Positions 26,143 to 34,733 of a stretch of 64,000 nt of DNA are shown in pieces. Below the pieces are notes generated by a model, which ran no database searches, was not told the origin of the DNA, and saw only the letters and a list, made by a program, of their open reading frames with translations. The position numbers and the translations under genes were made by a program. The stretch spans positions 124,001 to 188,000 of the forward strand of contig JACKBN010000010.1 in NCBI GenBank assembly GCA_020634565.1. Direction: 5' to 3'. The stretch's first letter is position 1, and each line of letters starts with the position of its first letter. The DNA comes from Ardenticatenaceae bacterium (lineage in GTDB: Bacteria > Chloroflexota > Anaerolineae > Promineifilales > Promineifilaceae).

Positions 26143-28065
26143 ATGGTTAATACCCGAAGATGGCGCATTGTGCTTCTTGCGGTGCTGTGTTGGGCCAGCT
26201 TGACAGCTTGTGCCACCCAAACCGGCAGTGGTGGGGGCGATAACGATGAGGATAGTCCCAATGCCGCGCCCGCTGCGACGACCGAAACGATCGTGGCCGA
26301 GTTTGTGGGCAATGGCTCGCCTGCCGCCACCGAAGAGCCAGCAGCTGACACCAAAGATTTGACTATATGCATGGGGCAGGAGCCCGATACGCTGTACCCC
26401 TATGGCGGGTCCATGTTGGCCGCCAGCGCTGTGCAGCACGCCATTTTTGAGAACAACATCACAACCCTCTCTTTTGATTATCAGGCCCAGGGCATTGAAA
26501 AAATTCCCAGCCTAGCCGATGGCGATGCCCGACTGTCTCACGTTGAGGTTAACGCGGGCGATATTGTTGTTGCTGCGGATGGGAATCTGGTAATTGTGGA
26601 AACGGGCATTGTGCTGACCAACAGTGACGGTGAAGAGGTGGTTTTTGACGGCGCGCCAGTTGTCATGGAGCAGCTCATCGTGGACTTTACGCTGAAGGCG
26701 CGCACCTGGAACGATGGCAAGCCGGTTACCGCCCAAGATTCTGTCTACAGCTTCAATCTGGTGGCTGATCCAGCCACGCCGCAAACCAAATTCACGGTAA
26801 GCCGCACGGCGAGCTACGAGGCGACGGGTGAACTTAGCACCCGTTGGATTGGTATTCCCGGATTTTACGATTCGACTTATTTCACCAACTTCTGGCAGCC
26901 ACTGCCGGAGCATATTTGGGGTAAGTATACGGCCGTTCAGCTTTTGGAAGCCGAAGAATCCAGCCGTCTGCCGGTGGGAGATGGCCCGTTTGCCATTCAG
27001 GAATGGGTCGAAGGGGATCATATCTACCTGACGCCCAATGAGTTTTATTACCAGGAAGGATTGCCTTACCTGGACAGCGTCACCTTCAAGTTTATCCCCG
27101 ACACCAACAGCCTGATTTCGCAGCTGTTGGCTGGCGATTGTGACATTGCCACGCAGGATGCGCTGGGCACAGACCATTCGCCTTTCCTGTTGGAAGCAGA
27201 AAGCAATGGCCTGCTTGTGCCTTATTTTCAAACCGGCACCGTTTGGGAACACATTGATTTTGGCATCAATCCTGATAATGGGGTGCGCCGACCGGATTGG
27301 TACGAAGACGTGCGGGTTCGTCAGGCGATTGCCATGTGTACAGACCGCCAGCGCATGGTGGACGATATTTTATTCGGCCGTTCCGAGGTGGTGCACAGCT
27401 ACATTCCCAGCGTGCATCCCCTGTACACAGCCGGCTTGACCGTGTGGCCTTATGACGTAGAGGCCGCCAATGCCTTGCTAGATGAAGTCGGCTATCTGGA
27501 CAGCGATGGTGATGGCATCCGAGAAGATCCGGCAACGGGCGCTCCGTTTGCGCCGACGCTGAGCACCACGATGGAAATTGACATGCGCAAACAGCTGACG
27601 CAAATCTTCAAGGAAAATTTGCTGGAATGTGGCATTGATGTGCAGCTAGATTATATGCTTTCCAGCGAGCTGTACGCTTCTGGGCCGGAAGGGCTGATTT
27701 TTGGTCGCAAGTTTGACTTGGTGGAATTTGCCTGGGGTACAGGGGTGCAGCCCCCGTGCGATTTTTATTTATCCAGCGAGATTCCCACGGCCGAAAATGA
27801 TTGGGCGGGCCAGAATAACACGGGCTTCGCCGATGCGGCCTATGACGCTGCCTGCCTGATGGGCATTGCCAGTTTGCCGGGCACGACAACCTATCAGGAT
27901 GGGCATGCAGAGGCGCAGCGCCTGTTTTCAGAACAGCTGCCTGTGCTGCCACTCTTTTTACGCTTGAAGGTGGCGGCGGCAAGGCCGCACGTGCTTAATT
28001 TTGGCGTGGACCCCACCCAAAATTCCGAAATTTACAATATTTTTGAACTCGATCTCCAGCAGTAG
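26143..28065 (+). CDS. ABC transporter solute-binding lipoprotein, family 5 (OppA/DppA-like)
   Basis: 640 residues. The signal ends in the lipobox LTAC with Cys23, so the protein is anchored to the outer face of the cytoplasmic membrane. A Gly/Asp/Ala-rich linker precedes the family-5 periplasmic-binding fold: DTLYPYGGS near residue 85, FTLKARTWNDGKPVTAQD near residue 180, GDGPFAIQEWVEGDHIYL near residue 280, VRVRQAIAMCTDRQRMVDD near residue 390. Such proteins bind peptides, nickel or sugars. No permease or ATPase gene is adjacent, so it is an orphan here: partners are elsewhere or it acts as a sensor or chaperone. The family and lipobox are clear, the ligand is not. Confidence 0.92.
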   Translation: MVNTRRWRIVLLAVLCWASLTACATQTGSGGGDNDEDSPNAAPAATTETIVAEFVGNGSPAATEEPAADTKDLTICMGQEPDTLYPYGGSMLAASAVQHAIFENNITTLSFDYQAQGIEKIPSLADGDARLSHVEVNAGDIVVAADGNLVIVETGIVLTNSDGEEVVFDGAPVVMEQLIVDFTLKARTWNDGKPVTAQDSVYSFNLVADPATPQTKFTVSRTASYEATGELSTRWIGIPGFYDSTYFTNFWQPLPEHIWGKYTAVQLLEAEESSRLPVGDGPFAIQEWVEGDHIYLTPNEFYYQEGLPYLDSVTFKFIPDTNSLISQLLAGDCDIATQDALGTDHSPFLLEAESNGLLVPYFQTGTVWEHIDFGINPDNGVRRPDWYEDVRVRQAIAMCTDRQRMVDDILFGRSEVVHSYIPSVHPLYTAGLTVWPYDVEAANALLDEVGYLDSDGDGIREDPATGAPFAPTLSTTMEIDMRKQLTQIFKENLLECGIDVQLDYMLSSELYASGPEGLIFGRKFDLVEFAWGTGVQPPCDFYLSSEIPTAENDWAGQNNTGFADAAYDAACLMGIASLPGTTTYQDGHAEAQRLFSEQLPVLPLFLRLKVAAARPHVLNFGVDPTQNSEIYNIFELDLQQ

Positions 28066-28111
28066 GGCATCGATCGGGACGATTTTGATGGACATGGACA
28101 AGGAAGAGCAG

Positions 28112-28771
28112 ATGCAGAAAGTGGCAATTGTGACAGGCGCCGGACAAGGGCTAGGCGCAGTAATCGCGCAGACGCTGGCGGCAGACGGTGTGCGGGTGGC
28201 GGTGAATGACATTAATCCGGATCGGGCGGAGCGAACGGCCGTTGCCATTCGCAATGCTGGTGGTGAAGCTATCGCCGTCGCCGCCGATGTGGCCAACAAG
28301 TTCCAGTGTGTGCACCTCATCGAAACCACGCGGGCCGAGTGGGGCCAACTGGACATTTTGGTGAATAACGCTGCTATCATGCCCAGCTCTACCATTATCA
28401 AGCTGGATGAGTGGGAGTGGAACCGCTGCCTGGAAGTCAATTTGAAGGGCACTTTTTTTATGAGCCAGCTCTGTGGCCGCGTCATGGCCGACGAGAATCA
28501 AGAGCGGGGCGGGGTCATCATCAACATTGCTTCCCGCGCGGGGCTTCATCTGCCGCTGGAAAGTCGGGCGGCGTACTGTGCCAGCAAGGCGGGCGTGGTG
28601 GGCTTTTCCCGCGAATGTGCTCGCGAGTATGCGCAGTATGGCATTCGCGTCCACACACTGCTGCCGGATGAGGAACGGCCGTCCCCACCGGCACAAATTG
28701 CCCAAACGGTTCTTGACCTCTGCCAACACCCCAACGAAAACCTGCTGCACATGACAGAATCCCCCGATTAG
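28112..28771 (+). CDS. Short-chain dehydrogenase/reductase
   Basis: The start is placed at the ATG at 28112 (MQKVAIVTGAG...), which has GGAAGAG seven bases upstream; an ATG at 28088 would add eight residues. 219 residues, short for an SDR (about 250): the C-terminal substrate loop is abridged. TGAGQGLG at residues 8-15 binds the dinucleotide, NNAA lies near residue 92, INIASRAG holds the catalytic Ser, and Y-C-A-S-K near residue 162 is the YxxxK pair. Substrate unknown. The usual PG and T motif after the active site is replaced by LLPDEERPS, which looks like a real shortening rather than a frameshift. It follows the solute-binding gene by 46 nt and may share its transcript. Confidence 0.87.
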   Translation: MQKVAIVTGAGQGLGAVIAQTLAADGVRVAVNDINPDRAERTAVAIRNAGGEAIAVAADVANKFQCVHLIETTRAEWGQLDILVNNAAIMPSSTIIKLDEWEWNRCLEVNLKGTFFMSQLCGRVMADENQERGGVIINIASRAGLHLPLESRAAYCASKAGVVGFSRECAREYAQYGIRVHTLLPDEERPSPPAQIAQTVLDLCQHPNENLLHMTESPD

Positions 28772-28822
28772 AAGCCAAAGGGAATTTCGAGCGCCGTCCC
28801 CGAACTGCAAAATTTTGATGAA

Positions 28823-28854
28823 CCTTGCCTGCATGCAAGGGACTAATTTCCCTT
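28823..28854 (+). terminator. Possible terminator or hairpin after the SDR gene
   Basis: CCTTGC (28823-28828) pairs with GCAAGG (28835-28840) with a CTGCAT loop; AAGGGAA at about 28778 also pairs with TTCCCTT at 28848-28854, and the next bases are pyrimidine-rich. This may end the solute-binding/SDR transcript. The T run is weak, so the call is tentative. Confidence 0.35.
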
Positions 28855-28873
28855 CTATTTTCCCCAACTGTTT

Positions 28874-28901
28874 TTGCACAATTTTGGGAACCTTTTATAC
28901 T
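28874..28901 (+). promoter_or_regulatory. Sigma-70-type promoter for the PiT operon
   Basis: TTGCAC at 28874-28879 and TATACT at 28896-28901 are separated by 16 bases, close to the standard sigma-70 arrangement. The transcription start would be about 28908, some 40 nt before the ATG of the phosphate transporter. Confidence 0.55.
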
Positions 28902-28902
28902 G

Positions 28903-28919
28903 TTAACAAATTGTTAACA
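28903..28919 (+). promoter_or_regulatory. Possible Pho box (TTAACA-N5-TTAACA)
   Basis: TTAACA at 28903-28908 and TTAACA at 28914-28919 are in direct repeat with 5-nt spacing, the same unit and 11-bp period as the PhoP box of Bacillus. The same bases also form a perfect palindrome (GTTAACAA-A-TTGTTAAC). It lies just downstream of the -10 box and upstream of a phosphate transporter gene. Regulation by phosphate is inferred. Confidence 0.45.
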
Positions 28920-28947
28920 ATTCTGCCTCGCTGGCTTCAAGGTGTCC

Positions 28948-29931
28948 ATGAGTTTTTCTTTAATCCTACTATTGATCACGGCCCTTATTTTTGATTTTCT
29001 CAATGGATTTCACGATAGCGCCAATATCGTGGCGACGCCGATTGCTTCGCGCGCCATGGCCCCGCAAAAAGTGCTCTGGCTGGCCGCTACGGCCCATTTT
29101 GTAGGGCCGTTTTTGTTTGGCGTCGCTGTCGCTGAGACCATTGGCAAGGGCATTGCTGAACCGGTTCATGTGACCATGCCGGTGGTGATTGCCGCCATGC
29201 TGGCGGCTGTCATCTGGAATGTGGTGACCTGGTATTTGGGCATTCCGGCCAGTTCATCGCATGCGCTGGTGGGGGGGGTGGTAGGTGCGGTGATCGTAGC
29301 ATCAGGCTTTAGCGCCATTCAGACAAGCGGCTTAACCACGGTGCTGGTGGCCCTCTTTTTATCGCCAGTGTTGGGTATCCTGGTGGGCTATTTGCTCATG
29401 AAGCTGACGCTGTTTTTGGTGCGTGGGGCCACCCCTCGGATCAATATCTTTTTTAAGCAGGCACAGGTGATTACGGCCGTTGGCCTGGCCCTCAGCCACG
29501 GGGCCAATGATGCGCAAAAAACGATGGGTATCATCACCCTGGGGCTGGTCGTGGAGGGCATGATTGCCGAATTTGCCGTGCCCGTGTGGGTGATTGCCCT
29601 GAGTGCTGGCGCAATTGCCTTGGGGACGGCTTTAGGTGGCTGGCGGCTCATTCGTACCTTGGGGGGACGCATTTACAAAATTCGGCCCGTGGATGGCTTT
29701 GTTTCCCAAATTTCTGGCGCTTCCATTATTTTAGGTGCCGCCTTGTTGGGCGGCCCCGTCAGTACCACGCAGGTGATGAGCTCCAGCATCATGGGCGCAG
29801 GTTCTGCGCAGCGGTTTACCAAGGTGCGCTGGCAGGTGGGCTATGAGATGCTGATTGCCTGGGTGCTCACCATTCCCGTGTCTGGTCTGCTGGCGGCGCT
29901 GTTTTATTTCCCCCTGAACGCAGTTTTGTGA
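28948..29931 (+). CDS. PiT-family inorganic phosphate transporter
   Basis: The ATG at 28948 has AAGG five bases before it and is preferred over the GTG at 28942. 327 residues with about nine to ten hydrophobic segments. The family signature FDFLNGFHDSANIVAT lies at the N-terminus (residues 14-29), and the duplicated half repeats it as ALSHGANDAQKTMGI near residue 190. These proteins carry phosphate with H+ or Na+, or metal-phosphate complexes, across the cytoplasmic membrane. The next gene, 10 nt downstream, is the DUF47 partner that usually accompanies PiT, so the two form a phosphate uptake operon. A promoter and possible Pho box precede it. Confidence 0.95.
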   Translation: MSFSLILLLITALIFDFLNGFHDSANIVATPIASRAMAPQKVLWLAATAHFVGPFLFGVAVAETIGKGIAEPVHVTMPVVIAAMLAAVIWNVVTWYLGIPASSSHALVGGVVGAVIVASGFSAIQTSGLTTVLVALFLSPVLGILVGYLLMKLTLFLVRGATPRINIFFKQAQVITAVGLALSHGANDAQKTMGIITLGLVVEGMIAEFAVPVWVIALSAGAIALGTALGGWRLIRTLGGRIYKIRPVDGFVSQISGASIILGAALLGGPVSTTQVMSSSIMGAGSAQRFTKVRWQVGYEMLIAWVLTIPVSGLLAALFYFPLNAVL

Positions 29932-29941
29932 GGTGCAAATC

Positions 29942-30571
29942 ATGGAATGGCTCAAACGATTCATCAAACCGAAACAAAGTAACTTTTTGCAGCTGCTCAT
30001 TCAGCAGGGGGAGTACACAATCGTCAGCGTGGAATCGCTGCAAGCTTACCTGAAAAAGCCCAACGTCAAGCGCACGGTCCAGGCGCGCCAGGTAGAAAAA
30101 GATGCCGACGAATTGCATCGCATTTTGGTGCATGAACTAGAAGACAGTTTTGTGACGCCGCTGGATCGTGAAGATATTTTTGCGCTCTCCCGCGCGCTGG
30201 ATAATTTCATTGATTACGTCTACGACACAATTGAGGAAATGGAGATTTTTGAGCTGGACCCGTTTACGGCCGTTTCCGAAATTGCCGATTTGCTGCTGGA
30301 AATGGCCAAAGAGCTGCATCTAACCATGGCACGCCTGCTGGATCATCCCCGTGTGGCCAATGAACACGCCCGCCGCGTTAAAAAGCTGGAAAATCAAGTG
30401 GAACATGCTTATCGGCAAAGTTTGGCGCAGCTGTTTCGCGGGCCAGAAGATACCGAGCATATCATGCACATGCTGAAAAGCCGCGAAATCTTGCGCCACC
30501 TTTCCAACGCCGCCGACCAGGGTGATAAGGCCGCTGATATTGTGATGGACATTGGGGTGAAGTGGAGCTAA
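29942..30571 (+). CDS. DUF47/PhoU-like PiT accessory protein
   Basis: 209 residues from the ATG at 29942, preceded by GAGGTG. It is all-helical: TVQARQVEKDADELHRILVH near residue 43, LDREDIFALSRALDNFIDYV near residue 72 and a third helix pair near residues 150-200, the three-helix-repeat pattern of DUF47 (PhoU-related) proteins. The conserved E/D-x3-D/E clusters bind metal in PhoU relatives. It is translated from the PiT transcript and probably controls that transporter on the cytoplasmic side. The downstream inverted repeat at 30578-30625 may end the transcript. Confidence 0.93.
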   Translation: MEWLKRFIKPKQSNFLQLLIQQGEYTIVSVESLQAYLKKPNVKRTVQARQVEKDADELHRILVHELEDSFVTPLDREDIFALSRALDNFIDYVYDTIEEMEIFELDPFTAVSEIADLLLEMAKELHLTMARLLDHPRVANEHARRVKKLENQVEHAYRQSLAQLFRGPEDTEHIMHMLKSREILRHLSNAADQGDKAADIVMDIGVKWS

Positions 30572-30577
30572 GAGGAG

Positions 30578-30625
30578 GTAATTGGTAATTAAGTAATTCA
30601 CTCAATTACTTAATTACTCAATTAC
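30578..30625. repeat. Intergenic inverted repeat of TAATTAC units
   Basis: GTAATTGGTAATTAAGTAATT (30578-30598, quoted in parts: GTAATTGGTAATT then AAGTAATT) is mirrored by AATTACTTAATTAC and AATTAC (30604-30625). It lies between two convergent genes (DUF47 and an ABC permease), a position where a two-way terminator would be useful. Confidence 0.8.
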
Positions 30626-30628
30626 TAC

Positions 30629-31933
30629 TTACTCGTATTTGAGTGCCTTAATCGGTGACAGCGTAGCCGCCCCCAACGCCGGATACAAGCCAGAAATGAG
30701 CCCCACAATCGTGGCAAAAATGAGCGCAAAAATGGGCAACCAGGTGGGCGTCGCAACGGCGACACTAGGCGGTGGCGCGCCGGTTTCCACCGACTGCCCG
30801 GCCAGGTAAGCCAGCGCCAGCACATTCACCACCTGGCCTAAGCCCCAGCCCAGCAGCACGCCACCTAAACCGCCCAAAAAGCCAATCCCGGCTGATTCGC
30901 CGAGGAAGACAGCCAGCACATGCCGGTTGGTGGCTCCGACTGCCTTCATCAGGCCAATTTCGCGGGTGCGCTCCAAAATGGCCATCGCCATGGTGTTGGC
31001 AATACCGATGGCCGCCACCAGCAGGGCAATTGCCCCCACGCCGCCAAAAATGATTTGCAAAATGGTGTAAAAGCCGCTGATGCCTTGGACAAATGACTGC
31101 GGCGAATACGCCTGGTAGCCCAGGGCCACAATCTGGTCGGTAATGTCGATTACATTCTCAATGGAGGCGGCGCGGACTACCAGGCCAGGATAGCCTACTT
31201 CGTCCCGATTGATCGGTTTGCCCTGCACCCAGGTGTTGTAACCTGCCATCTCTGGCAGGGAAATGTACATCGACCAGTCTGGCTCGTCGCGGGCTTCGGC
31301 GATGACGCCGGCAATGCGCACGCGCACCGTTTTGCGCGTTTCGGTGCCGTCATTGTTCCACTTTACCAGTACCAGCGAAACCTGCTTGTCCAGCAGATCT
31401 TCAGCCGCAGGTGGTTCGAGCGATTCGCCGGGGCGCGGGCGCGGATTGTACAAATTTTGCGGTACGGCCGATCCAATAATCATCGTGCCGCGCTCTAATT
31501 GCAGTGTGCCCGCCTGGGCCTTCACGCCCAGGTTGCTCAAATCATCGGTGCCAATGCCCACCAATTGCCCACCGCCTTCCAGCCGGTCCACAGAGATGAA
31601 GCCCCAGCCCTGAAAATATTCTTGGGCGATAACGGCCGTTACCCCCGGCACCGCTTGAATATCGGCAATGGTCTGATCGGTGATGACCGTGGTGGTGCCT
31701 GGTTCGCCCGTTTCCGGGTTGGGCTCGCCCCAGTTGGGCCACACCTGGATTTTGGTCAGGTCGCCGATGCCGCCTAGCTGGCTGGCCGCATTTTGCTGCA
31801 AACCGTTCCCCAACGACACCAGCAGCACCACCGCCGCCGTACCGATGATGACGCCAACGGCCGTTAACGCCACGCGCCCCTTGCGCCGAGTTAGATTTTC
31901 CCACACGAGTGAAAGCAAATCGAGAATGCCCAT
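30629..31933 (-). CDS. MacB/FtsX-type ABC transporter permease
   Basis: 434 residues. One membrane segment near residues 20-42 (VALTAVGVIIGTAAVVLLVS), then a large extracytoplasmic MacB-type periplasmic core domain (about residues 50-290), then three C-terminal membrane segments near residues 300-325, 345-375 and 395-420. This is the FtsX/MacB plan, used by mechanotransmitting exporters of lipoproteins, peptides or antibiotics. The ATPase at 33947-34648 is its natural partner, and a CARDB-like secreted protein gene lies between them, so the module may export, present or respond to that protein. It is the last gene of the leftward unit Yip1 - ATPase - CARDB - permease. Confidence 0.93.
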   Translation of the reverse strand: MGILDLLSLVWENLTRRKGRVALTAVGVIIGTAAVVLLVSLGNGLQQNAASQLGGIGDLTKIQVWPNWGEPNPETGEPGTTTVITDQTIADIQAVPGVTAVIAQEYFQGWGFISVDRLEGGGQLVGIGTDDLSNLGVKAQAGTLQLERGTMIIGSAVPQNLYNPRPRPGESLEPPAAEDLLDKQVSLVLVKWNNDGTETRKTVRVRIAGVIAEARDEPDWSMYISLPEMAGYNTWVQGKPINRDEVGYPGLVVRAASIENVIDITDQIVALGYQAYSPQSFVQGISGFYTILQIIFGGVGAIALLVAAIGIANTMAMAILERTREIGLMKAVGATNRHVLAVFLGESAGIGFLGGLGGVLLGWGLGQVVNVLALAYLAGQSVETGAPPPSVAVATPTWLPIFALIFATIVGLISGLYPALGAATLSPIKALKYE

Positions 31934-31949
31934 AAAAACCTTTGGTTTT

Positions 31950-32017
31950 GGAGATTTGAGATTGGAGATTAGAGATTGGTTTGCTTTTAATCTCCAGTCT
32001 CCAATCTCTAAATCTCC
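31950..32017. repeat. Intergenic inverted repeat of GGAGATT units
   Basis: GGAGATTTGAGATTGGAGAT and following (31950-31977) pairs with AATCTCCAGTCTCC and AATCTCTAAATCTCC (31989-32017). It lies between the CARDB gene and the permease gene of one apparent operon and would form a long hairpin in the mRNA. Confidence 0.85.
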
Positions 32018-33843
32018 CTTTTACGGTCCGAAGACCGGTGCATCGACTGGCCCGTCCACCGGGAAATCGCCGGGGATGCCAAAGTCGGTTTGGGCGGGCT
32101 GGGGTACACCGCTGCTGAGGCCCAGCAACCCCAAGACGAAGCGCCACACCTTTTGGCCGAATGTTTCCGGCTCCACGACAACTCTGGCAGCGGTTCTTCC
32201 GGGAACGGCTCGAATGGCTCTTCCGGGAAGAATGCCTCGACCACGTTGATAGTCAGCGTTTGGGTGAGCACCTGCGGCTGGTTAAAGTCGTCGGTGTAGT
32301 TGACGCTGAGCAGCAGGTCTAGCGGGCCAGCCATTTCCGGGTAGATGATGGCATCTAGCGGGAAAAAGCCGCCGGGGTCCAGCGTGCCCACAAAAAAGCT
32401 GTTGTTCTCAAACGTAGCCCCTTCGGCGGTGACGCTGAAATTGCCAAAAACGGCCGTACTCTTGCCACTGTTCACCAATTGCAGCGGCAAACTGCCCGGC
32501 TGCCCCACAAAAAAGTCAAACACGGGGGTGTAGAAGTTCATGTCTACAGACGGCCGTTTGTAAACCAGCAGCGTAATCACCTGATCATCTTCGTAGCTGT
32601 TGTTGCGCTCGTCGGTGTAAACAAACGACACTTTTACGGGGTACGCGCCTGGCTCCGTGGCCGCATTGACGATGAGGGCCATGCTGGTTTGCAGGCTGTC
32701 CGTTTCGCCCAGATTGCCCAGCGTTTGCACGTTGGACGCACCGACCGGAGCAAACTTGCCAAAATCACCGCCTGCGCCATCCAGTCCGCCGCCGGGGACG
32801 GGGGTGCCGTCCACCGTGCCGCCAGAGGTGCTGCCGCCGCCCAAAATCATCGTGACGCGGCGCGCTTCGCTATTGCCCTGGTTTTGCACCGTCAGGCTAA
32901 GGTTGAAGCCCATGCCCGGCTGGAGCTGATCCTGGTCAATTTCGTAGCTGGTCACCAACAGTTGGGGCCGCAAAACGGGGCCGCTGGTAGCAGTGGCCGT
33001 CGGTGTTGCGGTTGGCGTGGCCGTGGCCGCCACACCGCCCGTTGCGGCGCGTTTGATGGGGAAGGTGAGGGCGAACGTTTCGCTGTAGGGGGTGCCGTTG
33101 AAGTCTGTGTAGTCTACCTTGACTTCCAGCGTGGCGATGCTTTGCCCGGTCAGATCGCGGCTGGCGGCCAGGGGTTGCCAGAAGCGCACTGTGCCGCTGG
33201 GGTCGATGGTGCCCAGCGCTTGCACACCGCCAGTGTCTCGCGCGGTAAAGTTGCCAGCCACAAAGGTGGCCACAACGTTAGTAGCCCGACTTTGCCCGGC
33301 ATTGGCGATGGTCATCTCGAAGGCCAGATTTTCCCCAGGGGTGATTTCGGCGGAACTGGCCCCGTAGCTGTTGACGACGAGCAACGGCCGTACAAAAGCG
33401 GTCGGGGCGGGGGTATTCGTAGGTGCAGGTGTGCTGGTCGGGCCAGCCGGGGCAGTTACGGTGAGGGCGTTGCCCAGCGTAGCTGAGGCGGCGTCGGGGT
33501 TGATGACCGTGAGGCTGTAGCCGCCCGGCGCGGTGCCCACGGGCAGGTTCGCTCGCAGCAGGCTGCTGCTGACAAAGGTGGTGTTTAGCCCGCCCAGGCC
33601 AGACAAGACGACCACGGCACCATCGACAAAGCCGCTGCCGGTAACCACCAGTTCGGTGTCTACCAGATTGCTGACGTTGTTGGGCTGTACGGCCGTTACC
33701 ACAATAGACGGCGTGGCCGACGGGGTGGGCGTGTCGGTTTGGGCCTTTGCTGGAATCGGGCGCAGCCCGCTCACCAGCGACCCGCCCACAAACAGCAGCA
33801 AAAAGAAAAGAAGGATTATTTTTTGTGTTAGAGATTGTTTCAT
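32008..33843 (-). CDS. Secreted IPT/CARDB-domain protein with C-terminal frameshift
   Basis: 611 residues as read. Signal peptide at about residues 1-34, then an IPT/TIG-like domain (residues 47-130), Pro/Thr linkers (STPAPTNTPAPT; TATPTATPTATATS), and two or three CARDB-like beta-sandwich domains with N(A/Q)GxSxA motifs (NAGQSRATNVVATF, NQGNSEARRVTMIL, NSGKSTAVFG). The last 56 residues (from SWSRKHSAKRCG) are out of character. Shifting frame at about 32182-32186 restores VVVEPETFGQKVWRFVLG and a proper end at 32021, so one base is missing in the GA(G)GTTGTC stretch, by mutation or sequencing error. Lying between an ABC ATPase and permease, it is probably exported and surface-attached by that machinery. 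Confidence 0.85.
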   Translation of the reverse strand: MKQSLTQKIILLFFLLLFVGGSLVSGLRPIPAKAQTDTPTPSATPSIVVTAVQPNNVSNLVDTELVVTGSGFVDGAVVVLSGLGGLNTTFVSSSLLRANLPVGTAPGGYSLTVINPDAASATLGNALTVTAPAGPTSTPAPTNTPAPTAFVRPLLVVNSYGASSAEITPGENLAFEMTIANAGQSRATNVVATFVAGNFTARDTGGVQALGTIDPSGTVRFWQPLAASRDLTGQSIATLEVKVDYTDFNGTPYSETFALTFPIKRAATGGVAATATPTATPTATATSGPVLRPQLLVTSYEIDQDQLQPGMGFNLSLTVQNQGNSEARRVTMILGGGSTSGGTVDGTPVPGGGLDGAGGDFGKFAPVGASNVQTLGNLGETDSLQTSMALIVNAATEPGAYPVKVSFVYTDERNNSYEDDQVITLLVYKRPSVDMNFYTPVFDFFVGQPGSLPLQLVNSGKSTAVFGNFSVTAEGATFENNSFFVGTLDPGGFFPLDAIIYPEMAGPLDLLLSVNYTDDFNQPQVLTQTLTINVVEAFFPEEPFEPFPEEPLPELSWSRKHSAKRCGASSWGCWASAAVYPSPPKPTLASPAISRWTGQSMHRSSDRKREI

Positions 33844-33860
33844 TCGGTTGCCTGTTTTTG

Positions 33861-33938
33861 AGTAAAAAGTGATAAGTAAAAAGTGAAAAGTTTGAAAGGC
33901 GTACCCACTTTTTACTTTTTACTTATCACTTATCACTC
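33861..33938. repeat. Intergenic inverted repeat of AAAAAGTGATAAGT units
   Basis: AGTAAAAAGTGATAAGTAAA (33861-33880) and AAGTGAAAAG pair with CTTTTTACTTTTTACTT and ATCACTTATCACT (33908-33937). It lies between the ATPase and the CARDB gene. Confidence 0.85.
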
Positions 33939-33946
33939 TCTGCCTT

Positions 33947-34648
33947 TTAATGAATGGTAGTTGCCGCCTCATATTCGGCGTCGGTGACGATACGGCCGTC
34001 TAGCATGTGCACGGTGTTCGTGGCATACGCCGTCATGCGCGGGTCGTGGGTGACGACGAGGACGGTACGGCCGTTTTGGTGTAAATCGGCCAGCAGCTGC
34101 ATGATGCTGCTGCCGCTGGTGGTGTCCAGGTTGCCCGTCGGCTCATCAGCCAGGATGAGCTGCGGGTTGTTGACCAGGGCGCGGGCGACGGCCACACGCT
34201 GCTGCTGCCCACCAGAAAGCTCGGTGGGCTTGTGGTGCACCCGGTCGGCCAGGCCGACGCGCTGCAAAAGTTCAAAGGCGCGGACGTAACGTTGCTGGCG
34301 CGGCACGCGGGCAAAGCGCATGGGAAAAGCGACGTTGTCCAGAGCGCTCAGGCTGGGGATGAGGTTGAACGATTGAAAGATGAAGCCAATCGTTTGCTGG
34401 CGGTAGCTGGCCAGCCCATTTTCATCCAGCGTGCTGATGGATTTGTCGCCCACACGAATCTCGCCACCGCTGGGCCGATCCAGCCCGCCGAGCAGGTAAA
34501 GCAGCGTGCTTTTGCCCGACCCGGACGGCCCCATGACGGCCCAAAAGGTGTTGGGCTCGACGCTTAGGCTGACGCCGTCCAGGGCGTGCACTTTTTCGCG
34601 CCCCATCTGGTACGTTTTGCGCAGGTTGGTGATGGTGATGAATGTCAT
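33947..34648 (-). CDS. ABC transporter ATP-binding protein, MacB/LolD type
   Basis: 233 residues with all ATPase motifs: Walker [12 protein letters not shown] at residues 40-50, Q-loop region FIFQSFNLIPSLSALDNV near residue 90, signature LSGGQQQRVAVARAL near residue 138, Walker B LILADEPTGNLD near residue 158, D-loop TSGSSIM and switch His in VVTHDPR. The GNLDT segment is characteristic of LolD/MacB/FtsE-like exporters. It works with the permease at 30629-31933. It precedes the CARDB gene in the leftward unit and follows the Yip1 gene across a second inverted repeat. Confidence 0.95.
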   Translation of the reverse strand: MTFITITNLRKTYQMGREKVHALDGVSLSVEPNTFWAVMGPSGSGKSTLLYLLGGLDRPSGGEIRVGDKSISTLDENGLASYRQQTIGFIFQSFNLIPSLSALDNVAFPMRFARVPRQQRYVRAFELLQRVGLADRVHHKPTELSGGQQQRVAVARALVNNPQLILADEPTGNLDTTSGSSIMQLLADLHQNGRTVLVVTHDPRMTAYATNTVHMLDGRIVTDAEYEAATTIH

Positions 34649-34650
34649 TT

Positions 34651-34733
34651 CGGTAATCGGTGGTCGGTGAACGGTAATCGGTGGTCGGTAATCGGAAAAA
34701 CCGATTACGGATAACAGATGACCGATTACTGAC
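34651..34733. repeat. Intergenic repeat of GGTAATCGG units
   Basis: CGGTAATCGGTGGTCGGTGA (34651-34670) and ACGGTAATCGGTGGTCGGTA (34671-34690) are near-tandem copies. CCGATTACGG (34701-34710) and ACCGATTACTG (34721-34731) are their inverse. The stretch lies between the Yip1 and ATPase genes and can form nested hairpins. Confidence 0.85.

Noticed and set aside
32479..33486. A 335-residue rightward open frame
   Set aside because: It is antisense to the CARDB gene, rich in His, Arg and Gly, with no motif. The leftward frame has a signal peptide and recognisable domains.
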